Shown here in pieces: positions 34,903-43,280 of a stretch of 64,000 bases of DNA (position 1 is its first letter; every line of letters begins with the position of its first letter). The stretch covers positions 124,001 to 188,000 of the forward strand of contig NZ_ANFM02000016.1 in NCBI RefSeq assembly GCF_000333895.2. The letters are read 5' to 3'. The DNA is from Grimontia indica. GTDB taxonomy: Bacteria; Pseudomonadota; Gammaproteobacteria; Enterobacterales; Vibrionaceae. The notes beneath the pieces were generated by a model, which ran no database searches, was not told the DNA's origin, and was given only the letters and a program-made list of their open reading frames with translations. The translations under genes and the position numbers were made by a program.

Positions 34903-35977
34903 TGTTCGCGATAAACCTTGCTGCACGTCCATTTTCCAGATACCCGCTATCAAACAGCGCGACTTTTTGCCCTTCTTGAATACCGCTGAGTATTTCAACA
35001 TGGGTGTCTGTTTCTAACCCAGATTCAATTGGCTGTAAGCGAATAGCGCCTTGCTCAACCAGGGCAACTTCAAACAGGCCTGGTTCGCGCTCACGCAGGG
35101 CGCTGTATGGCAGGCTTAGAACATCGCCACGCTCTTCGATAACGATTTCGATATCCAATTGTTGTCCCAGTAGCAGTTGCGGTGCATCTGGCCCTAAGGC
35201 CATGCGAACGGGAAAGGTATTTAAGTAGCGCTCTGCAGAGCGTTCAATGGCTGGGCCAATCCAATGGATTTGGGTTTGCCATACTTGGTCAGGAAAGGAA
35301 TCAGAAGACACGTTAACCACTTGGCCGGTGTGAATTCTTCCGGTATCAACGGCGTCTAAGTTGGCTTCAATTTCCCATCCTTCAATGGCGACGAGCTGGA
35401 AAAGTTGGGTTCCGGCTTCAACCCACTGTCCCGATTCAGTCCATTTGTCTGTGACAACGGCATCGAATGGTGCGTCGAGCCTTTGCCAATCTTGCTCGAT
35501 GGCACTCATCTGGGCGTCAGCTTTGGCTATCGCCACCGCCGCTTTCGCCGTTTCTAATTCGTATTGCGCTTGATCCAGGGCTTCGACGGCAACGAGCTTT
35601 CTATTGGAGAGCTCAGACAATCTGGCATAACGCTGCTGTTGTTCTTTCAGACGAACCGTTTGTTGCTGAACGACGGCTTTGGCACGATTGAGGCGGGCAA
35701 CAGAGGCACGGTTATCCATGGAAGCCAGCGTGTCATCCTTTTTCACCTTATCGCCACGGGCAACGTAAACGTCCTCAATACGGCCATTGACTAACGCGGT
35801 GAGAGAAACAGTGCGGTCATTGATGACTTCGCCCGTCACGCGGATGATGTAGGCCATATCATGACGTTGTACCTGCACACCTGAAACACTAAGGGGCGGC
35901 TCCTCATAGAAAAAATAGCCAGCAGCAACGGAAGCCAGCACAACGATGGCAAATATACTCTTGAAGTAGCGTCTCAT
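34889..35977 (-). CDS. MacA/HlyD-type periplasmic adaptor
   Basis: 362 residues. One N-terminal membrane anchor (SIFAIVVLASVAAGYFFYEE), lipoyl halves (RIEDVYVARGDKVKKDDTLASMDNRA and FDAVVTDKWTESGQWVEAGTQLFQL) flanking a coiled-coil hairpin (QQQTVRLKEQQQRYARLSELSNRKL), and beta-barrel segments. It links the inner-membrane permease to an outer-membrane channel such as TolC, which is not encoded here. First gene of the adaptor-ATPase-permease set and 210 bases downstream of the peptide exporter. Confidence 0.92.
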   Translation of the reverse strand: MRRYFKSIFAIVVLASVAAGYFFYEEPPLSVSGVQVQRHDMAYIIRVTGEVINDRTVSLTALVNGRIEDVYVARGDKVKKDDTLASMDNRASVARLNRAKAVVQQQTVRLKEQQQRYARLSELSNRKLVAVEALDQAQYELETAKAAVAIAKADAQMSAIEQDWQRLDAPFDAVVTDKWTESGQWVEAGTQLFQLVAIEGWEIEANLDAVDTGRIHTGQVVNVSSDSFPDQVWQTQIHWIGPAIERSAERYLNTFPVRMALGPDAPQLLLGQQLDIEIVIEERGDVLSLPYSALREREPGLFEVALVEQGAIRLQPIESGLETDTHVEILSGIQEGQKVALFDSGYLENGRAARFIANNDQN

Positions 35978-36187
35978 TGTTTGTGTCCATACTGTTTTAA
36001 CGTCATAGAGAGGCTTTCAATTCCCTGTTTTTACTACGATAAGGAGGCGAGGCTATTTGATTAGTTTTGTATTGATGTCGACGTTGAAATCATGCATTCC
36101 TTAGCCTTTTTCCCCAGTTAAACATTTCGTGTGTGCCTGTGTGTAGCGCTGACTGACGTTTCGGGGAAAACCACACTTTCTTGCTAC

Positions 36188-37900
36188 TCACTTTCTTAGG
36201 GTCTGTTGACCTTTGGTGTTCATTTCACTGACTCGGGTTGAATAGTTGGAGCTGTCATTCTCGAGATAAACAATTCGATCCACCGTATCAAACAGGCGGT
36301 CGTCATGGCTGACAATGACCACAATCTTGGATTGCCTTTGGGTACGGATAATATCGATAAGTAGCTTCACCGCTTCGCTGTCCAGGTTATTGGTAGGCTC
36401 ATCCATCAATAGAATCGGTGTATCGCGCAATATGGCACGCGCGAGGCCCAGCTTTTGAATTTGGCCTCCTGAAAGCTCTGAATGCGCGTCTTTGATGACA
36501 TGATCAATGCCTTTATCAAGTCGCTCAATCCATTGATTCAGACCGACGAGAGCCAGAGCGTGATGGATGTTTTCTTCCTCAACATCCATACCGAAAGTGA
36601 CGTTGTTGCGAATAGAATCGGAGATGATGTGAATTCGCTGCGGCACCATCGAAATCCATTCAGATCGGTTTGAAAGCGTACTTAGGGGCGTTGAATCCAA
36701 CCTGATATGCCCTGACTGAGGCTGTAACTCTCCGCTGAGTATGGTCAGCAACGTTGATTTACCCGCACCGTTACCGCCATTGATCAAATGGGCGCGGCCC
36801 CGATCAAAGGTGAGGTCAAGGCTGCAAAACAACGGATAATCATGTTGATAGGAAAAGCTCATTCCCTCTATTGCCATGTTTTCGATGAAAGCAGAAGGAT
36901 TTGCTTGAAGCTCGGTGTGGTCAGGAAAATCCCGTTCAGATTGTACCTTCGCTAAATCACATAACTCTTTTACGCGCATTAAGGCTGTCAATTCATTCGG
37001 GAGGCTTGAAGCAAATTCAATAATTCTGATCAGCGACGGCACCATCAAATTCAACGTGGCGGTATAGGTGATGATTAAGCCTATAGTGAGCTGTTCTTCA
37101 ATCACCATCGCACCGCCCAGATACCAGATGATGACCATGGCGAGCATAGGGATACCCATGATGATCATGTTGACCTTGGTATCATACAACTGACGGGTAA
37201 AACGCTTATTTTCCAGCTTTTCAACGGCTTGTCGGCAATACCGCAAAAAGAAATGTTCAGAGCGGTACAGTTTTATTTCTGCATCAGATTCAATCGTTTC
37301 TTGTACGACAGTTATCTTTCTTGCCGAGGCGTTAGTTTCCTCTTTGGAAGAAGACCAAAGGGCGCCATCAAATCTTAAGTAAACCATGACAGCAGCAGGC
37401 AGGAGGACAAGCAGTATGGCGCTCAATTGCCAGTTCAGGAAAAATACGATTACCAGCAGCACCACTGACAAGACAAGATGGTGAATCGTGCTTGATAAGC
37501 CATAAGGCATAATGACTTCAAACTGGTCGATATCCCTAGTTACCCGGGACAAGAGATCACCGTTGTTAATTTTAAGTCGTTGATTGTAGTTCAACCCCAG
37601 AATGCTCTTTATCACATCCTGATTGAACTCAATCATAATCTCTTTACGCACCTTTAGGCGAAACCATGCGTTAACGTAGCTTAAAATCAGGTAACTGCAG
37701 TAAAGCATAGCGAGTAAGAATACCGTCTTGAGCAGCAAGTTTGAATCTGAGCTGGGAAGGACTTGGTCGATGAGATGACCAGACAAATAGGGAAGCGGCG
37801 CTTGAGATGCGGTTAACAACAAAGCCAACAGCAAAAATGACAAAGAATGAGATTTTCTCTTTTTATAGATAAGTTGATATAAATAGGAAGCTCTTGTCAC
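36188..37900 (-). CDS. Peptide-type ABC exporter (fused permease-ATPase)
   Basis: 570 residues. Six membrane segments lie between residues 20 and 295, starting almost at the N-terminus, so there is no C39 leader peptidase. The ATPase holds Walker A GGNGAGKST (375-383), LSGGQ (476-480) and Walker B ILLMDE (496-501), followed by SHDD. It is a half-transporter related to SyrD/PvdE/McjD-type peptide exporters. The start is a GTG with a weak ribosome site. It is the next gene after the 30-residue peptide gene, separated by a terminator, and I infer it exports that peptide. Confidence 0.88.
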   Translation of the reverse strand: MTRASYLYQLIYKKRKSHSLSFLLLALLLTASQAPLPYLSGHLIDQVLPSSDSNLLLKTVFLLAMLYCSYLILSYVNAWFRLKVRKEIMIEFNQDVIKSILGLNYNQRLKINNGDLLSRVTRDIDQFEVIMPYGLSSTIHHLVLSVVLLVIVFFLNWQLSAILLVLLPAAVMVYLRFDGALWSSSKEETNASARKITVVQETIESDAEIKLYRSEHFFLRYCRQAVEKLENKRFTRQLYDTKVNMIIMGIPMLAMVIIWYLGGAMVIEEQLTIGLIITYTATLNLMVPSLIRIIEFASSLPNELTALMRVKELCDLAKVQSERDFPDHTELQANPSAFIENMAIEGMSFSYQHDYPLFCSLDLTFDRGRAHLINGGNGAGKSTLLTILSGELQPQSGHIRLDSTPLSTLSNRSEWISMVPQRIHIISDSIRNNVTFGMDVEEENIHHALALVGLNQWIERLDKGIDHVIKDAHSELSGGQIQKLGLARAILRDTPILLMDEPTNNLDSEAVKLLIDIIRTQRQSKIVVIVSHDDRLFDTVDRIVYLENDSSNYSTRVSEMNTKGQQTLRK

Positions 37901-37987
37901 AGTTTTATTCTAAATGCAAAGTGAAAACGCTTTTACGGTAATATAAAAAAGAAATACGTGCATTCACTAATCTCACAACTAAAGCAT

Positions 37988-38013
37988 AAAAAGGGGATGA
38001 TAAAGCATCCCCT
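37988..38013 (-). terminator. Terminator between the peptide and exporter genes
   Basis: On the minus strand AGGGGATG (38013-38006) pairs with CATCCCCT (37999-37992) around CTTTAT and is followed by TTTTT and ATGC. It lies 78 bases after the peptide stop and before the exporter. A read-through terminator here would make much more peptide than transporter, as in many bacteriocin operons. Confidence 0.8.
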
Positions 38014-38091
38014 GATTTTAAAGTCAGAATACCAAATTATAACAGGTATTATTCAGACAAGTTTAGAGATATGGAATCTGCTGTAAAGATA

Positions 38092-38184
38092 TTAAGGCGT
38101 ACAGCAAGGTCCTGGCTTTTCAGGTTCCTTCTTAGTAGCGAGTACAGGACCTTTTTTTGCGATAAAATTGATTTTCTTCATCAT
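38092..38184 (-). CDS. Short Lys/Pro-rich peptide ending in Cys-Cys
   Basis: A 30-codon gene read on the minus strand from ATG ATG to TAA. The peptide starts MMKKINFIAKKGPV, continues with LATKKEPEK and ends PGPCCTP. It is basic, with seven Lys, and has two adjacent Cys four residues from the end. GGGAAAT precedes the ATG pair, and TTGCAT-N17-TATATG lies about 50 bases upstream. A terminator follows, then a peptide-type ABC exporter. The size, charge and position fit a RiPP, bacteriocin or signal-peptide precursor. No known family matches. Without translation data it remains a prediction. Confidence 0.62.
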   Translation of the reverse strand: MMKKINFIAKKGPVLATKKEPEKPGPCCTP

Positions 38185-38231
38185 ATTTCCCTTTTGTTAA
38201 TTAAATTAATGATTAACGGAATCAATATATG

Positions 38232-38260
38232 CATATAGTTTATACGCTAAACAAATGCAA
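38232..38260 (-). promoter_or_regulatory. Promoter of the peptide/exporter operon
   Basis: Read on the minus strand: -35 TTGCAT (38260-38255), 17-base spacer, -10 TATATG (38237-38232). Transcription would start near 38225, about 40 bases before the peptide ATG. Both boxes differ from consensus by two bases or fewer, and spacing is optimal. Confidence 0.6.
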
Positions 38261-38716
38261 CTACATTGTTGAGGAGGCGTTTTTAATTGTCAACTCTGTG
38301 TCAAAACAGAATTGTTTTTATATCACTGATGGTGTTTATAATTTTCTAATTGCCTTTTCATTGTCTAACAACTTTTTTCTCATAAATTTATCAGTACTTT
38401 TTAATCATTTAATATTAAATTCGAGTTATGACTAAAACTCGAATTTACGTGACCGATTTTGTGACTATTGATGGGTGATATCATCTAACATGCTGGTATG
38501 GATAGGTATACATTACCGACTAGTAGTGCATACTTCATGGTGTATTACGCCTTTGGGCAAGGGTGAGTATCTGACTGGCATCAATCCGGTGTGAGTGAAT
38601 CCAACACTTTCATTTCTGCCTAAAACTCACCCTTATCCGATACTCCTTTTCTAGCGTGGGTAATGTCTAGAAGTCGAGAAGCTCACCAAGGCCTGATTCC
38701 ACATCAGACCTTGGAT
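38261..38716. other. Gap at the right edge of the cassette
   Basis: About 450 bases. AAGGGTGAGT (38559-38568) and ACTCACCCTT (38625-38634) form a long-range 10-bp inverted repeat. CCAAGGCCTGAT and ATCAGACCTTGG (38686-38714) form a hairpin just after the membrane-partner gene, without a T-run. A plus-strand frame at 38229-38435 (68 residues, hydrophobic, AT-rich) overlaps the promoter above, and I do not call it a gene. Confidence 0.5.
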
Positions 38717-39298
38717 TTATTTTCCTTCTTTTTCCACCAGAGTTTTCAGTCTTTCCGGCAACTTGTTAATTAGCTTGGGATCGTCGGTCAGCATCTGTTC
38801 CAACAGTTCTCGCGCTTGTTGTTCCTGACCTTCATCAAGCAGTCTTTCAACGTCTGCAAACTCAGTGATGATGGATTCTTCCAGTTCCATCTCCATTTGG
38901 GGCAGAGATTTCGCCGCCGCGGGTGAATTGCGGAAGAAACGCTGTTCCTCTGGTTTTGGTGGCAATACTTCCATTGACCGCACCGCATCGGCTTCATGGT
39001 CAGACAAGGCTTCTGGGCTGATGAATGCAGGGGCGTTCCTTGGTTCGATATCAGGTTCGATAATAGATTCGATACTTTGAGGCGTTTCTAGGGTGTCATC
39101 CACCCACTTCCACGGTGCCAGCAAAGCGATAAAAGCGACCGTTGCGGCGGCACCTGCATAGGTCCACCAAGGTATGTGTTTTTTGCTCTGACTGTTTGCA
39201 TGGGTAAGGATGCGATTGTCTAAGTCTTTGCTTGGTGTTTCTGTCGCGCTTTCCTTGTACAGCGCGACGATGTCTTCGTCTTTGATTGGCGCTGTCAT
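38717..39298 (-). CDS. Membrane protein, probable anti-sigma partner
   Basis: 193 residues from MTAPIKDEDIVALYKES (ATG at 39298, overlapping the sigma stop as ATGA). An N-terminal cytoplasmic part of ~45 residues, one membrane segment (WWTYAGAAATVAFIALLAPW), then an acidic periplasmic tail with a Glu-rich C-terminal coiled coil (DVERLLDEGQEQQARELLEQML). No ZAS zinc motif is seen. Position right after an ECF sigma gene and the one-pass topology suggest it restrains the sigma factor. This is inference. Confidence 0.7.
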   Translation of the reverse strand: MTAPIKDEDIVALYKESATETPSKDLDNRILTHANSQSKKHIPWWTYAGAAATVAFIALLAPWKWVDDTLETPQSIESIIEPDIEPRNAPAFISPEALSDHEADAVRSMEVLPPKPEEQRFFRNSPAAAKSLPQMEMELEESIITEFADVERLLDEGQEQQARELLEQMLTDDPKLINKLPERLKTLVEKEGK

Positions 39299-39840
39299 TG
39301 TCGGTCTCCGAGTTTTTTTGTCAGGCACTGGCGAAGTTGATCCATAGCATAGCGAAGCCGGGTTTTCACAGCCTCCGCTTTCGCGCCGACGATCTCGCAT
39401 ATTTGTGCTGGCTCAAAGCCTGCTTCATGACGAAGTAGAAATGCTTCCCTCTGCAAAGGCGCGAGCAGTGCCATACAGGCTTTGATGGCAGTTTGCTTAT
39501 CGCCGTCCCAATCGGGGACTTCGCTCTGATTGTCGTCCAATGATTGAGCATAAGCGCTGGATGACATCATTTTTCGGTGTTCATCAATCACCAGATTATG
39601 GGCAATGTGATACAGCCAGGTGGTGAACTTGGCGGTCGGCACATAGCTTTTCCGCTTATCAATCACGCGGTACCAAACATCCTGATATAACTCTTCGGCA
39701 CGGGCGTGTTGCGCCGTATCCAATTGACGGACGAAGTAGCGATATAGCGGATTTTTATGGCGTTGATAGAGTTCAGCAAAGGCGCGCTGGTCACCTTTGC
39801 TGAAGTTCACCATCAATGTTTCGTCGGTTTGTTTATCCAT
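39295..39840 (-). CDS. ECF-type RNA polymerase sigma factor
   Basis: 181 residues. Region 2 (RAFAELYQRHKNPLYRYF, ELYQDVWYRVI, FTTWLYHIAHNLVIDEHR) and region 4 (QREAFLLRHEAGFEPAQICEI, AVKTRLRYAMDQLRQ) are complete, and region 3 is lacking, as in ECF factors. It is co-transcribed with the one-pass membrane protein and lies 22 bases downstream of a VWA lipoprotein gene, so the three probably form one envelope-response unit. Confidence 0.92.
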   Translation of the reverse strand: MDKQTDETLMVNFSKGDQRAFAELYQRHKNPLYRYFVRQLDTAQHARAEELYQDVWYRVIDKRKSYVPTAKFTTWLYHIAHNLVIDEHRKMMSSSAYAQSLDDNQSEVPDWDGDKQTAIKACMALLAPLQREAFLLRHEAGFEPAQICEIVGAKAEAVKTRLRYAMDQLRQCLTKKLGDRQ

Positions 39841-39862
39841 GGATGCCTGTTAACGAATGCCC

Positions 39863-41536
39863 CTAAAGGTTCTGCGCAATCTCCACCAGACTGATAAATT
39901 CGCCGCGGTAGTTGAATGGGTCTTTGCCCCGGTTTTCACGCGCGATATCAGCTATTTGACTGTAGGCTAAACCATCCACATAGTGATTGTCTTTGAGCTT
40001 CTGCGCAAAGGCGGCAACCGCAGTGGCAAACTGGAAATCCGCACTGGCCTGAGTGAATGTTGGCTTGCTTTTGCTGGCATTAATCACCTGAGTGGTGAGC
40101 TGGCTTTTGTCTTTGCCGGGCAGCTTATATCGGACTTTGACCTGGGCGAGTTCGTCACTGTGTGAGGCCTCGTCTGTCTTTTTCTGCTGATAGCGCAGAT
40201 CGTCAATGCGTCCTTGGTCACCAACCAGTGTCAGTTCATATAAGGCGGTGACTGTGTGTCCTGCACCGATTTCACCAGCGTCGACTTTATCATTGTTGAA
40301 ATCTTCATCACGCAGCTTACGGTTTTGGTAGCCAATCAGGCGGTATTCCTTAACCGTGTCTGGATTGAACTCGACCTGGATTTTCACATCTTCCGCGATG
40401 CTTTGCAGTGTGCCGCTCATCTGTCGCAACAGTACCTTTTGCGCTTCGTGCAAGGTATCGATATAAGCATGGTTGCCGTCGCCGATGTTGGCGAGTTGCT
40501 CCATCATGGCATCGTTGTAGTTACCACGTCCAAAGCCCAATGTGGTGAGAGAAATGCCGTTCTCGCGTTCTTCTTCCACCCGATCTTTCAGCGCATCCAA
40601 GCTGGTCACGCCGACGTTGAAATCACCGTCTGTCGCCAGAATCACGCGGTTTACGCCATCTTTAATAAAGCCTTTCTTCGCTTGCTGGTAAGCCAGTTTG
40701 ATCCCGCTTTCACCATAGGTGCCGCCGCCTGCTTGCAGGCTTTTAAGTGTATCGACGATCGCTTGTTGGTTGTCGCCGCTGGTGGGTTCGAGTACGACGG
40801 AGGCATTCCCCGCATAAGTCACCAGACTCACTTTGTCTTTCTCTCCAAGGTTTTTAGCGAGCAGAGAGAGGCTTTGTACCAACAGCGGCAGCTTATTGGG
40901 TTCATTCATGGAGCCTGACACATCTACCAGAAACACCAGATTCGATGCTTTACGCTCGTTGACCGGAATGTCGTAACCCTTGAGTGCAATGCGCATTAGC
41001 TTACGTTCCGCATTCCATGGCGCTGGGGCAAGTTCAGTGCTGACAGAAAAAGGTCTGGTTTTGGTTACAGGTGTTGGGTAGGCGTAATCAAAGTAGTTGA
41101 TGAAGGCTTCTTCACGAATGGCGTCTGCTGGCGGCTTGTTGCCCATCTTCAGGTAACTGCGAACATTGGCGTAACTGCCTGTGTCGACATCTACAGAGAA
41201 AGTCGACAAGGGTGACACTGTCACTAATTGAGTGGCGTTACTTGGGGTTTCTAGGTAGCTATCTCGGTTTTCAGGTTGCACGTAGGGATCGACACCTGGC
41301 ATTGGCATCACCATAAATTGGTGATCGGTAGCAACGCGGCTATACGCCATTTTGGAGGTTGGAGTAGCGGGTAGTGGATTCGTTGCATCCATGACTTCCA
41401 GCTCCACCAATTCTTCCTGAACCAGAGGTGGCTCCTGTTGAGGCGAGGTTTGAGTGGTGTCGTGGATGGACTCTGAACAGCCGACAACCACGGTCAGTGC
41501 TGTGACGATAGCGATAGTGACTTGATTGAATTTCAT
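39863..41536 (-). CDS. VWA-domain lipoprotein, YfbK-like
   Basis: 557 residues. Lipoprotein signal with Cys20 (VVVGC). An N-terminal domain of the DUF3520/YfbK family (STFSVDVDTGSYANVRSYL, PADAIREEAFINYF) precedes a von Willebrand A domain with the MIDAS motif DVSGSM at 205-210 (VFLVDVSGSMNEPNKL). It binds a divalent metal and probably a protein partner at the envelope. It is encoded just ahead of an ECF sigma factor and its membrane partner, so it may feed a surface signal to them or be their target. Confidence 0.9.
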   Translation of the reverse strand: MKFNQVTIAIVTALTVVVGCSESIHDTTQTSPQQEPPLVQEELVELEVMDATNPLPATPTSKMAYSRVATDHQFMVMPMPGVDPYVQPENRDSYLETPSNATQLVTVSPLSTFSVDVDTGSYANVRSYLKMGNKPPADAIREEAFINYFDYAYPTPVTKTRPFSVSTELAPAPWNAERKLMRIALKGYDIPVNERKASNLVFLVDVSGSMNEPNKLPLLVQSLSLLAKNLGEKDKVSLVTYAGNASVVLEPTSGDNQQAIVDTLKSLQAGGGTYGESGIKLAYQQAKKGFIKDGVNRVILATDGDFNVGVTSLDALKDRVEEERENGISLTTLGFGRGNYNDAMMEQLANIGDGNHAYIDTLHEAQKVLLRQMSGTLQSIAEDVKIQVEFNPDTVKEYRLIGYQNRKLRDEDFNNDKVDAGEIGAGHTVTALYELTLVGDQGRIDDLRYQQKKTDEASHSDELAQVKVRYKLPGKDKSQLTTQVINASKSKPTFTQASADFQFATAVAAFAQKLKDNHYVDGLAYSQIADIARENRGKDPFNYRGEFISLVEIAQNL

Positions 41537-41847
41537 ATACCGATTCCTTTTTCTTGCTGGTTTGTCGGTATAAACGGGCGAGTGGGTGAGAGGGGTGAAA
41601 TTTTTTCTGCCTTTTTAAAATTCGATAGAGCGGGGCTAGTTCAGAGTAATGTTTGCTCAAAAAGTAACCAATGCGGCGGATGTATCTATAAATGCTCTCA
41701 TTTGCAGATTATTACATAGAACATTTCGTTATTTATCACAAAAAAATGTATGAGTTACATTTGGCTCCATAAAACGAAACACCTTACGAACAATACGTGA
41801 ACCCGACGGAAGGTGTTTTAGGAAAAATAACAATTGGAGTTGTAACC
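41537..41847. other. Divergent promoter region with leader hairpin
   Basis: 310 bases between the VWA gene and the ABC binding-protein gene. AACACCTT (41778-41785) and AAGGTGTT (41810-41817) form a hairpin with a 24-base loop in the leader of the ABC operon, about 30 bases before its start. The role is unknown. Confidence 0.4.
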
Positions 41848-42606
41848 ATGCCTGCTATGAAAAACGTTTTGCTTGCTACTGTCGCACTTGCAGCAAGCTT
41901 CACTTCGACCGCTTCGCTTGCCCAAGAAGAAATTAAAGTGGGTATGTCTGGCCGCTATTTCCCATTCACGTTTGTGAAAATGGACAAGCTGCAAGGCTTC
42001 GAAATTGATGTATGGAATGAAATTGGCGAGCGTGCGGACTACGACGTTGAGTTCGTGACTGCAAACTTCTCTGGCCTTTTCGGCATGTTGGAAGCGGGTC
42101 ACATCGACACCATCAGTAACCAAATCACCATGACTGACGCGCGTAAAGCAAAATACGCTTTCTCTGTTCCTTATGTGGTGGACGGTGCGCAGGTGGTTGT
42201 ACGTAAAGGCCGCGAAGACATCAAAGGTATCGAGGATCTGAAAGGCAAGAAAGTCGCGGTTAACCTTGGCAGTAACTTTGAGCAACTGCTGCGTAACTAC
42301 GACAAAGCCAACGAGATCAACATCATCACTTACGATTCTGGTTTCGAACAAGATGTGGCACTGGGTCGCACCGATGCGTTCGTGATGGACCGTGTTTCTT
42401 CAGCACAGCTTATCAAGAAGTCTGGTCTGCCTCTGCAACTGGCGGGTGAACCGTTCGAAACTATCCAAAATGCAATGCCATTCCTGAACACTCCTGAGAA
42501 GCTGGCTATCAAAGCGAAAGTGGATCAGGCACTGACTGAAATGAAAGCTGATGGCACCCTCAGCGAGATTTCAGAGAAGTGGTTTGACTCTGACATCACG
42601 CAATAA
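41848..42606 (+). CDS. Amino-acid ABC binding protein, cystine-type
   Basis: 252 residues from the ATG at 41848, which follows GGAG. The signal peptide ends at STASLAQ. It is a family-3 solute-binding protein; GRYFPFTFVKMDKLQGFEIDVWNEIGER and ISNQITMTDARKAKYAF are close to the FliY/TcyJ cystine-binding type. It delivers an amino acid, probably cystine or a relative, to the adjacent permease. The in-frame GTG at 41797 is less likely. Confidence 0.9.
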   Translation: MPAMKNVLLATVALAASFTSTASLAQEEIKVGMSGRYFPFTFVKMDKLQGFEIDVWNEIGERADYDVEFVTANFSGLFGMLEAGHIDTISNQITMTDARKAKYAFSVPYVVDGAQVVVRKGREDIKGIEDLKGKKVAVNLGSNFEQLLRNYDKANEINIITYDSGFEQDVALGRTDAFVMDRVSSAQLIKKSGLPLQLAGEPFETIQNAMPFLNTPEKLAIKAKVDQALTEMKADGTLSEISEKWFDSDITQ

Positions 42607-43280
42607 TGCAGAGCTTCGATTTTAACTACATGCTGGAGTTGTTCCCGATACTGGTGAAGTATCTGGGAATAACTCTGGAAATGTCACTGATTGGCTTTGT
42701 GATTGCTCTGGTGCTGTCGGTGCTGCTGGCACTGGTAAGGGTGTTCAAAGTCAATGTGCTCGACTCTGTCGTTGCCGTGTACATTTCGTTCTTCCGCGGT
42801 ACACCGCTGCTGGTTCAGCTCTTTTTACTGTATTACGGATTGCCACAGGTCTTCCCGATTTTCGTAGGGATGGATGCTTTCACTGCCGCCGTGATTGGTT
42901 TGTCGCTCCACTTCTCCGCCTACATGGCAGAAAGTATTCGCGGTGCGATTCTGGGGATTGATAAGAACCAGATGGAAGCCAGCCTGAGTGTCGGCATGAC
43001 TGAACTGCAGGCAATGAAACGTATTATCCTGCCGCAGGCAGCGCGCGTCGCAACCCCTTCATTGATGAACTATTTCATCGACATGATCAAAAGTACTTCA
43101 CTGGCGTTCACGCTGGGTGTGGCGGAAATCATGGCGAAGGCACAAATGGAAGCCTCTTCGAGCTTTAAGTTCTTTGAAGCCTTCATGGCGGTGGCTTTGA
43201 TTTACTGGCTGGTGGTGATTTTCTTCACCCGTATTCAAACGGTGATGGAAGTCCGATTGAACAAGGCGTATGCACGATGA
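42606..43280 (+). CDS. Amino-acid ABC permease, cystine-type
   Basis: 224 residues with five membrane segments and the HisM/TcyL motif [20 protein letters not shown] and EAxxxG-like loop [23 protein letters not shown]. Its ATG shares a base with the upstream stop. It acts as a homodimer with the neighbouring ATPase. Confidence 0.92.
   Translation: MQSFDFNYMLELFPILVKYLGITLEMSLIGFVIALVLSVLLALVRVFKVNVLDSVVAVYISFFRGTPLLVQLFLLYYGLPQVFPIFVGMDAFTAAVIGLSLHFSAYMAESIRGAILGIDKNQMEASLSVGMTELQAMKRIILPQAARVATPSLMNYFIDMIKSTSLAFTLGVAEIMAKAQMEASSSFKFFEAFMAVALIYWLVVIFFTRIQTVMEVRLNKAYAR

Noticed and set aside
38229-38435. Plus-strand frame of 68 hydrophobic residues overlapping the peptide promoter
   Set aside because: AT-rich, no ribosome site before its ATG, not similar to any family; I considered a PqqD/RRE-like pattern around TDGVYNFL but spacing does not fit.
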